Part shown: one piece after another, positions 17,155-25,736 of the stretch | Layout of the letters: the number at the start of each line of letters is the position of its first letter | Position numbering within the stretch: the stretch's first letter is position 1 | Assembly: GCA_031365665.1 (NCBI GenBank) | Contig: JANLYO010000048.1 | Location: forward strand, 1 to 57,042 | Direction: 5' to 3' | From: JANYCG01 sp031365665 | GTDB taxonomy: Bacteria; Pseudomonadota; Gammaproteobacteria; Burkholderiales; Burkholderiaceae_C | DNA length: 57,042 nucleotides | Notes under the pieces: generated by a model | The model's input: the letters and a program-made list of their open reading frames with translations, nothing else | Told to the model about the DNA's origin: nothing | Databases searched by the model: none | Made by a program: the position numbers and the translations under genes

Positions 17155-18328
17155 GGCGCACCTCGCTTTGCGCCAATTCAGCCAGCCATGCGTCCACCTG
17201 CGCGAAATGCCCGGTCCAGGTGGGCGCCACATAGGCGGCCATACGCGCCATTTGGGCAGTTCTGCGCGCGCTGCCTGGCAAGGCGTAATCGGCAATGGCC
17301 GTAGCCCACAGCGCCTCGCCCAAGTCAGTCCCGCCCAAGCTCAAATATTCGGGAATAGGTCCGGCAAATTCCCTGAAAACCGGCAAGTCGCTGGCAATCA
17401 CCGGCACGCCATGCGCCAGTGCCTCCGCCACCGGCATACCAAAACCTTCAGTGAAAGAAGGGAACAGCAGCGCCTGTGCGTGCTGAAGGTAGTTCACCAA
17501 TTGGGCATCGGAACAGGCGTCCACCTCGGTCACCAGGCGTTTCAGCACGCCAGAAGCTTCCAGCATGTCGGTCACTTCGCCATAGTCCCAGCCCCTTTGT
17601 CCGATGATGATGAGGCGCGGTGCAGATTTGCCCCATTGCGCTGCCAGCATTTGCCACACACGCAGAATCATCACGTGGTTCTTGCGCGGCTCGATGGTGC
17701 TGACAAACACAAAATAGGCTTGCGCCACGGGCCGGGCAGATGGCACCGCGCGGGGCAAGTCCGGTGCCAACAATGCCCCCATAGTCGGAGGCAAAGTCCA
17801 TCGCTGATCATGGCAAAGGTATTCCAGCGCCTTCAGCGTGGCTTGTGAATTGCAGACAATGCCGCTCGCCACCCTCACCGCATTGCGCAGGCGGGCCAGG
17901 TGCTTGGCCTGTTCACCCGCACGACAAAACTGCGGGTGCGTGATGGGGATCAGGTCATGCACCATGAAGATGGGCCGGACTTGCTGCTGCTGCAACATGG
18001 CGACGTAGGCATCCGACTCCAACCCGCTGTGCCCCGTGTTGAACAGAAAGCTGCCCGCCACCCGCTGTGCCAGGCAGCCTGTGACCAGCCCTTTGTAAAT
18101 TGTTGGCAAGGGGCCGCCATTGGCGCCGAGCGCCAGCAGCCAGTCAAACAGTGCAGAGGATTCGGCATGACGAAAAACGAACTTGCCGCCCTTGTACCTC
18201 AACACAGCCCTGGCGTTCGGGCTGTAGTGCCGGATGTAGGCCAGGCTCACCCTGTCAACCCCCGTGGGCAATCGCCCCGCCCTGAAGCGGTGCACCAGGC
18301 GCGTCACGTCGATCAAAATGCCAGTCAT
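17147..18328 (-). CDS. GT4-family glycosyltransferase
   Basis: 393 residues with a GT-B fold. The donor domain has FVSTIEPRKNHVMIL, then LLFPSFTEGFGMPVAEALAHG and PVIASDLPVFREFAG, including the E-x7-E region typical of retaining GT4 enzymes. The N-terminus (GILIDVTRLVHRF) resembles mannosyl- or rhamnosyltransferases of polysaccharide loci. Between the export lipoprotein and kpsC, it probably extends the capsule repeat unit. The sugar and linkage are unknown. Confidence 0.9.
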   Translation of the reverse strand: MTGILIDVTRLVHRFRAGRLPTGVDRVSLAYIRHYSPNARAVLRYKGGKFVFRHAESSALFDWLLALGANGGPLPTIYKGLVTGCLAQRVAGSFLFNTGHSGLESDAYVAMLQQQQVRPIFMVHDLIPITHPQFCRAGEQAKHLARLRNAVRVASGIVCNSQATLKALEYLCHDQRWTLPPTMGALLAPDLPRAVPSARPVAQAYFVFVSTIEPRKNHVMILRVWQMLAAQWGKSAPRLIIIGQRGWDYGEVTDMLEASGVLKRLVTEVDACSDAQLVNYLQHAQALLFPSFTEGFGMPVAEALAHGVPVIASDLPVFREFAGPIPEYLSLGGTDLGEALWATAIADYALPGSARRTAQMARMAAYVAPTWTGHFAQVDAWLAELAQSEVRRA

Positions 18329-18340
18329 GGGCCAGGCCCG

Positions 18341-19543
18341 TCAACGGGTGACGTTGATCACTCCCAAAACAGGTGCGGCGATCGAGGTGACGATGTTCAG
18401 GAATTTTTGCAGCTCAGCCGCAGGCGCGTTCGACACATACAAGACATCGCGGTTGTTCACCGGGAAACTCTGGGCCACAAAAAAGCTGGCCGGGTCTTTG
18501 AGGTCGATCTGGTAGATCACCGGCACCTTGCCGTCCGGCGTGGTGACCACTTTGCCGGGCCAGTCGAGCGCGTTGGCGTCTTCAAGGCGGAAAATAAACA
18601 CCCCGCGCGCATCGGCCCGCACATCTTGCAGGCCGCCGGCGCGGGCCAGCGCCTGGGTAAGTGAAATGCCCTGTGCTTCAAAACTCAACTCTTCATTTTT
18701 GCCGGTGGCGCCCAACACCGTAAAACTCAATGGCTGGTGCAGCGCTGTCACCACGTCCCCGGCCTGCAAGACGATGTTCTGTTTGGGGTCACGAATGATC
18801 AAATCCAGTGGCAGGGCCTGCACCTGGCTGCCCCGCGTGATTTGCAGCGTCATCTTGTTTACGGGCTGGCGCACGCCACCGGCGGCGGCCAGTGCGTCCA
18901 GCAAACGCTCGCCCCGTGCCGTCAGCGGCATGCGGGTGCTGGCCGTCACCTCGCCCACCACCGTCACGTTGCTGGACACGTTGCGGATCACCCGCACCAG
19001 CACCTGCGGCTGGTTGGCCTTGCCCTGCAGGCGGCGCACCACCTCGGCCTCGATCTGCTGCGGCGTGCGTCCGGCTGCGGGCACCTGCCCAGCAAACGGC
19101 ATGTTGACCGCGCCATCGCTGTTGACCATCTGCTCAGGGAAACTCGTCACCCGCGTGGTGGACGGCCCCGCGCGCGCGTCCAGCACGGCGCTGCCAAACA
19201 GCATGGCCGGCGGCGCCTCCCAGACCGACACCTCGACCACGTCGCCGGCACCCACCACAAACCCCGCCTGTGGCACGGCCCCAAACGAATCAGAGAACAA
19301 ACCCTGTTTGCGCCCACTCAACAGCTTGCGGGCAATGGTGTCGTTGACTTCAATGAGCTGTATGCCGTCAAGCCGCTGCGGGTCGCGGTCTTTGTGCAAT
19401 TCGGCCACCTGCACAAGGCTGGGGCCGGACGATGGCAGCCATGGCGGGTTGCTGGAACAGCCTGCCAGCGTCAGCGCCAGAGTGGTCATCATGGCGAACC
19501 CTGCCAAGGCCAAACGTTGACGATGGCTCCTCCCTTTGAACAT
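18341..19543 (-). CDS. Outer-membrane polysaccharide export lipoprotein (OPX/Wza family)
   Basis: About 400 residues. A lipoprotein signal peptide ends at LTLAGC (lipobox Cys at residue 29 from ATG 19543). A GTG at 19564, overlapping the previous stop in GTGA, is an alternative start. The poly_export domain follows (FVVGAGDVVEVSVWEAP, NMPFAGQVPAAGRTPQQIEA), then SLBB-type beta-grasp repeats (NVTVVGEVTASTRMPL; FTVLGATGKNEELSF). It should form the outer-membrane exit pore for the polymer delivered by KpsM/T/E. Its gene lies in the other half of the locus, 28 kb from kpsE. Confidence 0.92.
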   Translation of the reverse strand: MFKGRSHRQRLALAGFAMMTTLALTLAGCSSNPPWLPSSGPSLVQVAELHKDRDPQRLDGIQLIEVNDTIARKLLSGRKQGLFSDSFGAVPQAGFVVGAGDVVEVSVWEAPPAMLFGSAVLDARAGPSTTRVTSFPEQMVNSDGAVNMPFAGQVPAAGRTPQQIEAEVVRRLQGKANQPQVLVRVIRNVSSNVTVVGEVTASTRMPLTARGERLLDALAAAGGVRQPVNKMTLQITRGSQVQALPLDLIIRDPKQNIVLQAGDVVTALHQPLSFTVLGATGKNEELSFEAQGISLTQALARAGGLQDVRADARGVFIFRLEDANALDWPGKVVTTPDGKVPVIYQIDLKDPASFFVAQSFPVNNRDVLYVSNAPAAELQKFLNIVTSIAAPVLGVINVTR

Positions 19544-19560
19544 AAAACAGGTCACATCAA

Positions 19561-19929
19561 TCACTTGGATTTGCCGCTGGCGCCGGTAGGGCCGCCCGCC
19601 GCAGTGGCAGCAGGTTTCTTGGCAACCGCATCCGTAGCGGGCTTTGGGTCCTCAAGAAAATAATGAATCACCCCGAAAAAATCATCGGGATTGAATTTGA
19701 CGTTGGTTTCTTTCAGCAACACCAAACTGCTTGAAGCAATGAACAGGGCGCCGGTCAACATGAATGCCGGGCCCGTGAGGATATTGACCGCGCCCAACAC
19801 TGCCGGCACCAGGGCAAACGCAAACGAGGCGCCCATTGAAAAATTCAGCCCCCGCAGCGAAAAGTACATCACGATTCCCAGCACCAGCGCCTTGCTGATT
19901 CTGAAAAAAAGTCCCAAAGCCTCATCCAT
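19561..19929 (-). CDS. Small inner-membrane protein of the capsule operon, unknown function
   Basis: 122 residues with three likely transmembrane helices (ALVLGIVMYFSLRGLNF; SFAFALVPAVLGAVNIL; FMLTGALFIASSSLVLL) and a polar Ala/Lys/Pro-rich tail. I do not recognise a family. Its position between cysC and the OPX gene, with the stop touching the next start, suggests a helper in polymer assembly. Confidence 0.65.
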   Translation of the reverse strand: MDEALGLFFRISKALVLGIVMYFSLRGLNFSMGASFAFALVPAVLGAVNILTGPAFMLTGALFIASSSLVLLKETNVKFNPDDFFGVIHYFLEDPKPATDAVAKKPAATAAGGPTGASGKSK

Positions 19930-19972
19930 TTTTATGCACCCACCCTCTTGACACGTAGCTTGCGATTATTGC

Positions 19973-20620
19973 TCATGGCCTGGCCGCCCAACGCGCGGCC
20001 AGCTCGTCTGCCAGCGATTCGGCGCTAGCGCTGGCGGTGCATAAATGAACATCGGGCGCCAAAGGGGCTTCGTAGGGGCTGTCAATCCCCGTGAAATCTT
20101 TCAGCTCGCCACGCCGGGCCTTGGCATACAGGCCCTTGGGGTCGCGTTTTTCGCATTCTGCCAGCGGAGCATCTACAAACACCTCCAGAAACTCATCTGC
20201 CGCAAACAGGCCACGCGCCGTTTGCCGCTCGGCCCGGTAAGGCGAAATAAACGCCACCAGCACGAGCAGGCCAGCGTCCACCATCAGCTTGGCAACTTCG
20301 CCCACACGGCGAATGTTTTCAACCCGGTCGGCCTCGAGAAAGCCCAGATCGCGGCTAAGCCCATGGCGCACGTTGTCGCCATCCAGCAAATAAGTGTGAA
20401 GTCCCTTTGCAAACAGCCGCTGTTCGAGCAAATTGGCAATCGTGGTTTTGCCGGAGCCGGACAGCCCGGTGAACCAGACGCACAAGGGCTTTTGATGCTT
20501 GATGGCAGAGCGCGCGGCCTTGTCCAAGGCCAAGGTCTGCCAGGGGTTGTTGGCGATGCCTGCCACGGCTTGCGATGGCGGGGCGGGGGTAGTGGAAGCT
20601 GCAGATATTGGGAGATTCAT
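19973..20620 (-). CDS. cysC: Adenylylsulfate (APS) kinase CysC
   Basis: 215 residues. The P-loop GLSGSGKTT is at residues 52-60, followed by DGDNVRHGLSRDLGF and the DRVENIRRVGEVAKL segment, which together define APS kinases that make PAPS. The first ~35 residues are a non-conserved extension. It heads a capsule operon without cysD/N, so its likely job is to supply PAPS for sulfating surface sugars. The sulfotransferase at 41290-42618 is the obvious user. Confidence 0.95.
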   Translation of the reverse strand: MNLPISAASTTPAPPSQAVAGIANNPWQTLALDKAARSAIKHQKPLCVWFTGLSGSGKTTIANLLEQRLFAKGLHTYLLDGDNVRHGLSRDLGFLEADRVENIRRVGEVAKLMVDAGLLVLVAFISPYRAERQTARGLFAADEFLEVFVDAPLAECEKRDPKGLYAKARRGELKDFTGIDSPYEAPLAPDVHLCTASASAESLADELAARWAARP

Positions 20621-20954
20621 TGGGCTATCGCCTTGTAGACAAATTAAAAACCAGTTCGGTGCTATGCCCGAAGCGCAAGCAGCTATAGATCCGCCTGCGC
20701 AAACCCGCTACGTTTTATTCTGGCGAATGCCATGGTATTCATCATGGAAGCTTCTTGGCCCCGAAAACAGTACGATAGCCTCAATTCCGACCCCCACCAA
20801 TATCGCCGTGTATTGATGAAAAAATAAGCGCAAGCATTGTTGACGGTCTGTGACGGCCTGACGTCTCCCGGCGAAAAGGGCAGACGCCGCACACCCATCT
20901 TATTTGCGCGCCCCGATTGCCAGCCTGACTCCGCGCGGGTTCATCTGGTTTTAA
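20621..20954. other. Intergenic region between cysC and the RTX protease remnant
   Basis: Should contain the promoter of the cysC operon. A short piece, GCGCAAGCAGCTATAGA (about 20667-20684), resembles the AT-rich repeat family seen elsewhere. I find no confident promoter and no gene. Confidence 0.35.
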
Positions 20955-21080
20955 GGCACAGACAAGATCAATCTTGCGGGCGTTGGCTACACGAGTTGTG
21001 GGCAGGTGGTGAACAGCCTGCATGAAAATGCGGACACTGCGGCTATTGGCTTGGGGTCGGGGGGTTTTGTATTTGTCTGA
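20955..21080 (+). pseudogene. Remnant of an RTX protein C-terminus
   Basis: 42 codons read GTDKINLAGVGYTS...HENAD...FVFV and stop at 21078-21080. This matches the C-terminal segment GTDKINLAGIGYTS...HENAG of the neighbouring protease (about 23095-23220). A TAA directly precedes it in frame (20952-20954), so it cannot be a functional gene. It is the last scrap of a lost tandem RTX gene, just before the start of the intact one. Confidence 0.88.
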
Positions 21081-21116
21081 TGTTTTGGTTACAGTGCGTT
21101 TTTCAAAGCTACATTT

Positions 21117-23267
21117 ATGGCAACCGTCGGCGACATCACCACCTTGCAGCAGTCCAACGTCGTAGCGGTGGACTCGCTGCTGTACATCGGGTCTGGCTGG
21201 AACTATCTGACCTCGCCACTTGCAGCGAACACGCTGACGTACACCTTCAATACCACTGGCATTCCGAGCCAGGGCTCTGGTTCAACTGCCTTCAATGCCA
21301 GCCAACAGGCAGCGGTGGCGGCCATCCTCGCCCACGTGACAGCAGTCACCGGCATCAACTTTGTTGCCGCACCTACGGTTGGCCAGGCAGACTTGCATTT
21401 CAGCAATTGCGACTTGGCGGGTGCAACGGTGGCCGGATTGTGCCAAACCTCGCGGAGCTATTCATTCAGCGGTTCGGGCAACAGCGCGACCGTGATTTCT
21501 TATACAGCCGAGGCCTACGTGTATCTGGACAACGCGGAGTTCGCGGGCGTCAATTCGAGTCTCTCAGCGGGCGGCAATGGGTACGAGGTTTTGTTGCATG
21601 AGATTGGCCATGCACTGGGTTTACAACACCCATTTGATGGGCCAACCGTCTTGCCAGGCGCTCAGGACAACACTGACAACACGGTCATGTCATACACGCA
21701 CGCAGGTGCTTACAAAGCGACTTTTCAGCCCTACGACCTGTTGGCTTTGCAGTGGATTTACGGCCTTGACGGTCTGGGCGGAAATTATGGATTCAACTCG
21801 ATCCATGGTTCCGACATCACGGCCCCGTCGGTCATCACTTTCAACCCAGCGGACGAGGCCAGCGGCTTCACCATTGCAGGCAACATCGTGTTGACCTTCA
21901 GCGAGGCCATTGCCAGGGGCACCGGAAACATTGTGCTCAAGACTACAGCGGGCGCCATCGTCGAGAGTTTCAACGCGGCGGCTGACACCACGCATTTGAC
22001 GCTTTCAGGCAGCATCCTCACCATCAATCCCACGGCCAACCTGGGCTATGGCACAGGGTACACCGTGGAATTTTCCAATGCCAACATTGCCGACCTCGCC
22101 GGCAACCACTATGTCGGCACCTCCAGCTACAACTTCACCACGGTGGCGGGGGAGACCTACCTTGGCACCGCCGGCAACGATGTGTTGACATCCAGCGCTG
22201 GCAACGACTCGCTGCGCGGCGGCCTGGGCGACGACACCTATATGGTGGATTCGCAGGGTGACGTTGTCTTTGAGAACACAGGCGAAGGCTTGGACACCGT
22301 CATCACCTCCGCCAGCTTCTACCTGTACAACAACATCGAGAACCTGACCCTGGCCAGCGGCGCAGGCAACATCTTTGGATCAGCCAATGCCCTGGACAAC
22401 ATCGTCACCGGCAACGAAGGCAACAACCTGCTGCTGGGCTGGGATGGCAATGACACCATCCTTGGCAATGCCGGTGCGGATGCCCTTTACGGGGTCGAGG
22501 GCAATGATTCTTTGCTCGGTGGTGCCGGGGTGGACACCCTGGCGGGCGGCAATGGCGCCGATGCTTTGGACGGTGGTGCCGAGTCTGATGCCCTCTACGG
22601 TGAAGACGGCAATGATGTTCTGTACGGCGGCACCGGTTTTGCCACCGATATTTTGACTGGTGGCAATGGCAACGACACGCTGGATGGCTCCGCCTCTGTA
22701 GCCAGTGGCCAAACCCGCAATCAGGGTGATTACGATTTGATGGATGGCGGTGCAGGAGATGACACCTACTTTGTGGACACCCCGGCAGACCTCACCTTTG
22801 AAGCGGTGGCGGGTGGCACGGATACCGTGATTGCAGACATCACCGGTGCCGGTTATTACCTCTACGCCAATGTGGAGAACCTCACGCTCACGGGCAATAC
22901 GCCTTTTGGTGTGGGCAATGAGCTGGACAACATCCTGACCGGCAGCAGCCTGTCCAATTGGCTATTGGGGGGTGCAGGCAATGACACGATCAATGGCAAG
23001 GGCGGCAATGATGTGTTGTTTGGCCAGGGTGGGGCAGACACCTTTGTCTTTGAGCATGGCACTGGCGGTGACCTGATTGGCGACTTCCAGGCGGGCACGG
23101 ACAAGATCAACTTGGCTGGCATCGGGTACACCAGTTACGCCCAGGTGCAAAACGCCATGCATGAGAACGCGGGCAGCACGGCCATTGACCTGGGCCAGGG
23201 GGACTTTGTGGTGCTCAGTGGCGTGGCCGTGAATACGCTTGGGGCGCAAGACTTTATCTTGGCTTAG
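21117..23267 (+). CDS. Serralysin-like RTX metalloprotease with an Ig-like insert, secreted by type I secretion
   Basis: 716 residues. The M10B zinc motif is HEIGHALGLQH (His161, Glu162, His165, His171) and the Met-turn is VMSYTH (Met191). An Ig-like domain (about 238-345: ITFNPADEASGF ... LGYGTGYTVEF) sits between the catalytic domain and the RTX region; standard serralysins are about 480 residues and lack it. RTX nonapeptides (GGxGxD, e.g. GGLGDDTYMVD, GGNGNDTLDG) cover about 350-640. The C-terminus ends in a hydrophobic FILA. There is no N-terminal signal, as expected for type I substrates. No strong ribosome site precedes ATG 21117. The exporter at 25.7-30.2 kb is the likely partner. No serralysin inhibitor gene is visible. 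Confidence 0.93.
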   Translation: MATVGDITTLQQSNVVAVDSLLYIGSGWNYLTSPLAANTLTYTFNTTGIPSQGSGSTAFNASQQAAVAAILAHVTAVTGINFVAAPTVGQADLHFSNCDLAGATVAGLCQTSRSYSFSGSGNSATVISYTAEAYVYLDNAEFAGVNSSLSAGGNGYEVLLHEIGHALGLQHPFDGPTVLPGAQDNTDNTVMSYTHAGAYKATFQPYDLLALQWIYGLDGLGGNYGFNSIHGSDITAPSVITFNPADEASGFTIAGNIVLTFSEAIARGTGNIVLKTTAGAIVESFNAAADTTHLTLSGSILTINPTANLGYGTGYTVEFSNANIADLAGNHYVGTSSYNFTTVAGETYLGTAGNDVLTSSAGNDSLRGGLGDDTYMVDSQGDVVFENTGEGLDTVITSASFYLYNNIENLTLASGAGNIFGSANALDNIVTGNEGNNLLLGWDGNDTILGNAGADALYGVEGNDSLLGGAGVDTLAGGNGADALDGGAESDALYGEDGNDVLYGGTGFATDILTGGNGNDTLDGSASVASGQTRNQGDYDLMDGGAGDDTYFVDTPADLTFEAVAGGTDTVIADITGAGYYLYANVENLTLTGNTPFGVGNELDNILTGSSLSNWLLGGAGNDTINGKGGNDVLFGQGGADTFVFEHGTGGDLIGDFQAGTDKINLAGIGYTSYAQVQNAMHENAGSTAIDLGQGDFVVLSGVAVNTLGAQDFILA

Positions 23268-23304
23268 CCTCGGGACCTCCAGTCCTCGCCAGTTATTCGT
23301 AGTT

Positions 23305-23321
23305 AGCTACTATAAAAATAG
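23305..23321. repeat. Short AT-rich palindrome (GCTA...TAGC family)
   Basis: GCTA-CTATAAAAA-TAGC, between the convergent protease and hipA genes. It belongs with the copies at 9060, 25701 and 32331. Confidence 0.5.
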
Positions 23322-23371
23322 CAAATTGACTGCAACAACGCCCAATGCCCGCTTTGGGCTGCCAATGGGGG

Positions 23372-24688
23372 TCAAGGTCGCCGGAATGGGCTTATCCGCG
23401 CTCTCTTGGCCGGCGCGGACTGAAACCGGGCGGGGTCAAATGTGGTGCGCTGAGCCAGTAGCGCTGCACCGTCGATGCGCTCGGACAAGCTTTCAATGTC
23501 GCGTGCCGTCACGCCGACCTGCGCAAAATGCGCCTTCCAGGCGTTCACGACGCCGATCACGATGGCGACTTCGGCTGCTGCCTGCGCAGGCAGCAAGCCA
23601 AAGGCCTCGCACTGCGACATCGCGTTGTCAAGCGTCGAGTCCCGGCCATCAGCGCCGCAGATGAACTCTTGGTACCCCTGGCCCGAGTTTGTTGGCAAGA
23701 CGTCGTAGGCCGGCGCCAACTTCAGGCGGCCATTCTCAAACGGATTCACAACCAGCAGGGAATGGTTCTTCTCGTGGTCATCGGTGTTGTCAATCAGGAT
23801 GTTGAAGACCATCCGGCGAAAGAGCTCACGCGCGTCGCGCTGGTGGGTGTCGCCGTGGGTGACGCCGACCCGGCGCAGAATGCGGGCCAGTTCGGGGTAC
23901 CCCATCTCGGGTTCCTGGCCCGACGGGGTGGCCGCCCGAATGGCAGTGCCGGCTGAGATGCTGTGGATTCGCCGCCCCCGTTCGCGATCAAAGCGGCGAA
24001 TGGCGACCGCGTTGAACCCGGCGAGGCGGATGAGCTGCGTCCTGGCCACTGTGATGCCTGCGCGTTCGGCCAGCGTCATCGTCGCGTGCTCAATGAGGGG
24101 CGTGTCAACGGGCTCGTTGTTGAAGAACTTTATAACCCACTGCTCGCCGTCGATAGCGATGAGCGCCTTCGGCTTCGCACCACCCAGCGGGCTGCCGCCG
24201 CCGGCAATCATCCTGGCTTCCAGAACAGTGAGGGCCTGCGACGCTTCAATCTTGGCCGCCACCTCGCTGAGCTGCTGCGCATCCGCCAATCGGGGCAGCG
24301 GGCCCGCTGTCCGTGGACTGTATTTGCCTGCCGATGTGGAAACACCGAGCGCGCCAAACCGGTCGTCGCCGGCGTAATACAGGTACTCCATCAAGGAAAG
24401 GCGCTTGGGCTTGTCCACGAATCGGATGACCTTCTCGCCCCAACGGTCTGGCCGGGCGTCGTCGACCGCGCCTGCCGCGCGCTGCGCATCGGATGACAGG
24501 CGGCCCGGCGGCAAAAATTCGTTGTCGACGAGCGGGAGGTCCTCGCTCAACGCGAACCCGGTGGCCAACCACGCCTTGCCGTAATGCAGCGAGACACCTT
24601 TGCCCGCAGAGACCAGCCTGAGCGCACCCACATAACGCGGTGTGGCCGGGTCATCCAGGCACCAGAGGTACAAGTCGTCCAGGCGCAT
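23372..24688 (-). CDS. hipA: HipA-family toxin (serine/threonine kinase)
   Basis: 438 residues from ATG 24688, one nt after the hipB stop; the frame runs further upstream but overlaps hipB. The HipA N-terminal subdomain (VGALRLVSAGKGVSLHYG) is followed by the kinase core. IAGGGSPLGGAKPKALI is the P-loop-like segment and NILIDNTDDHEKNHSLL carries the catalytic Asp and metal-binding Asn, with the DVLP activation segment after it. HipA kinases phosphorylate translation factors (for example GltX) and cause dormancy. The catalytic residues are present, so it may be active. Confidence 0.92.
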   Translation of the reverse strand: MRLDDLYLWCLDDPATPRYVGALRLVSAGKGVSLHYGKAWLATGFALSEDLPLVDNEFLPPGRLSSDAQRAAGAVDDARPDRWGEKVIRFVDKPKRLSLMEYLYYAGDDRFGALGVSTSAGKYSPRTAGPLPRLADAQQLSEVAAKIEASQALTVLEARMIAGGGSPLGGAKPKALIAIDGEQWVIKFFNNEPVDTPLIEHATMTLAERAGITVARTQLIRLAGFNAVAIRRFDRERGRRIHSISAGTAIRAATPSGQEPEMGYPELARILRRVGVTHGDTHQRDARELFRRMVFNILIDNTDDHEKNHSLLVVNPFENGRLKLAPAYDVLPTNSGQGYQEFICGADGRDSTLDNAMSQCEAFGLLPAQAAAEVAIVIGVVNAWKAHFAQVGVTARDIESLSERIDGAALLAQRTTFDPARFQSAPAKRARISPFRRP

Positions 24689-24689
24689 C

Positions 24690-25058
24690 TCAGCCCTTGG
24701 CCCGGTTTGCGCTGATGCGCGCTTCTGCGGACGCCCTGGCACGCGCGCGCCCCAATTCAATGGCCTCACGGACACCCATCTCAATCGCGCCTTGGTCGTG
24801 TTCAGGCGCTGCAATGTTCCCCAGTTCCCCATCGCGTTTGATGAGCCAGAGCGCGGTGGCGACGATGCCGATGCCCACAGCCGGGTCACCTGCTTCAAGC
24901 CGCTGCAGGGTGGGTACTGACACGCCCATGCGCTGCGCCCAGGTCTTCAATGACTCTTTGCGGCGCAATCGAGCCACAGCCAGGTCGGCGCCAAGTTTCC
25001 CGAGGGCGGCGATGGTGGCCGGCGGAAGTTGTAGAAGGGCGCGGGCGGTCTTTGGCAT
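24690..25058 (-). CDS. hipB: HipB-family antitoxin (Xre-type repressor)
   Basis: 122 residues. The helix-turn-helix is in the middle (LKTWAQRMGVSVPTLQRLEAG), and the tail is longer and more helical than in E. coli HipB. It directly precedes hipA. The ATG at 25058 lacks a ribosome site and lies right at the predicted transcription start, so the mRNA may be leaderless. It is expected to neutralise HipA and repress its own promoter through the flanking dyad. Confidence 0.88.
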   Translation of the reverse strand: MPKTARALLQLPPATIAALGKLGADLAVARLRRKESLKTWAQRMGVSVPTLQRLEAGDPAVGIGIVATALWLIKRDGELGNIAAPEHDQGAIEMGVREAIELGRARARASAEARISANRAKG

Positions 25059-25060
25059 GC

Positions 25061-25103
25061 ATATAGATTATAACGAAATGGCAATTTTTGTAAATATCTA
25101 TAT
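25061..25103 (-). promoter_or_regulatory. hipBA promoter with flanking operator half-sites
   Basis: On the minus strand a TTTACA (-35, 25089-25094) is separated by 16 nt from TATAAT (-10, 25067-25072), followed by CTATATGC and then the hipB ATG. Inverted arms ATATAGAT (25061-25068) and ATCTATAT (25096-25103) bracket the promoter exactly. A bound HipB dimer could therefore block both boxes. Spacing to the ATG predicts a leaderless transcript. Confidence 0.7.
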
Positions 25104-25194
25104 TTATTTTATTCCCCATGAAGACAGGCAGTGAGCTGCCCGCATGTGCATAGATCACCTGTCAAATCGGCCTCTAATCCCCGTCAAATGGACT

Positions 25195-25449
25195 TTAATT
25201 GCAACCCACTGCCGCCGCGTACCGCCGCAAGGTCTTGATATTGGGCGAACTGCCACTTGCCTCCAGCCGCGCCACAACCGACTGCCGGGTTTGCATCCTT
25301 TGCGCCAACTCCGCCTGGCTAATGCCCGCCCGGGCACGCGCCTTGATCAGCGTTTGAGCCAAGGCAAACTCAGGCTCCAGCGCTTCATACGCCTTTGCGA
25401 AATCAGCATCTTTAAGCCACTGGGTTTTGAGGGTGGCAATTTGCGTCAT
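25195..25449 (-). CDS. Orphan Xre-family antitoxin (HigA type)
   Basis: 84 residues from ATG 25449. The HTH GISQAELAQRMQTRQSVVARLE is followed by SPNIKTLRRYAAAVG, the standard end of antitoxins paired with RelE/HigB-type (Gp49-like) toxins. The toxin, normally just upstream, survives only as a 3' fragment (25467-25559). The antitoxin itself looks intact and could still bind DNA; a matching palindrome lies upstream at 25602-25629. Confidence 0.85.
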   Translation of the reverse strand: MTQIATLKTQWLKDADFAKAYEALEPEFALAQTLIKARARAGISQAELAQRMQTRQSVVARLEASGSSPNIKTLRRYAAAVGCN

Positions 25450-25466
25450 GGTGATGTCCAGCAAAA

Positions 25467-25559
25467 TCAAAGGTTACGGGCAAGAAGTTCTTGATATCGG
25501 CTCTTGGCGACGCGCAGGGCTTTGGGCGGTGTTTTAGGTGTTTTCTTGACAAAGACATG
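25467..25559 (-). pseudogene. 3' remnant of a RelE/HigB-type (Gp49-like) toxin gene
   Basis: On the minus strand 30 codons read HVFVKKTPKTPPKALRVAKS and so on to a TGA at 25467. This matches the conserved C-terminus of phage-derived Gp49-like toxins (F-x-KKT-x-KTP ... A...R). Only four codons further upstream the frame meets a TAA, so the catalytic part is gone. It is 17 nt before the antitoxin start, the usual toxin-antitoxin spacing. Confidence 0.8.
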
Positions 25560-25601
25560 AAGTGTTGATTAGTTGATCTTTGAGACTCATTTACTCTCGA
25601 G

Positions 25602-25629
25602 ATAAAATTAACTCGCAAGTTAATTTTAT
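25602..25629. promoter_or_regulatory. Perfect 12-bp inverted repeat, candidate operator
   Basis: ATAAAATTAACT, a 4-nt loop CGCA, then AGTTAATTTTAT. It lies where the lost toxin-antitoxin promoter would have been, and 108 bp before the type I exporter start on the other strand. Its core TTAACT-N4-AGTTAA shares the pattern TTAACW-N4-WGTTAA with sites at 32425 and 55624. Confidence 0.6.
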
Positions 25630-25700
25630 GGCTGTTTAGTTCAAATCCCCAGAATAATACGTGAAACTTGCCGTTAGGTCACGTTGAGTATCATTATTTA

Positions 25701-25717
25701 GCTATAATATTTATAGC
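25701..25717. repeat. Short AT-rich palindrome (GCTATAA...TTATAGC)
   Basis: Seven-base arms with a 3-nt centre, 20 bp before the ATG of the type I exporter gene. Same family as 9060, 23305 and 32331. It may affect the start of the exporter mRNA. Confidence 0.5.
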
Positions 25718-25736
25718 ATTTTATCATCTTTCTCTA

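Noticed and set aside
25637..25652. GTTCAAATCCCC resembling a tRNA T-loop
   Set aside because: No matching T-stem, anticodon arm or acceptor stem can be formed around it.
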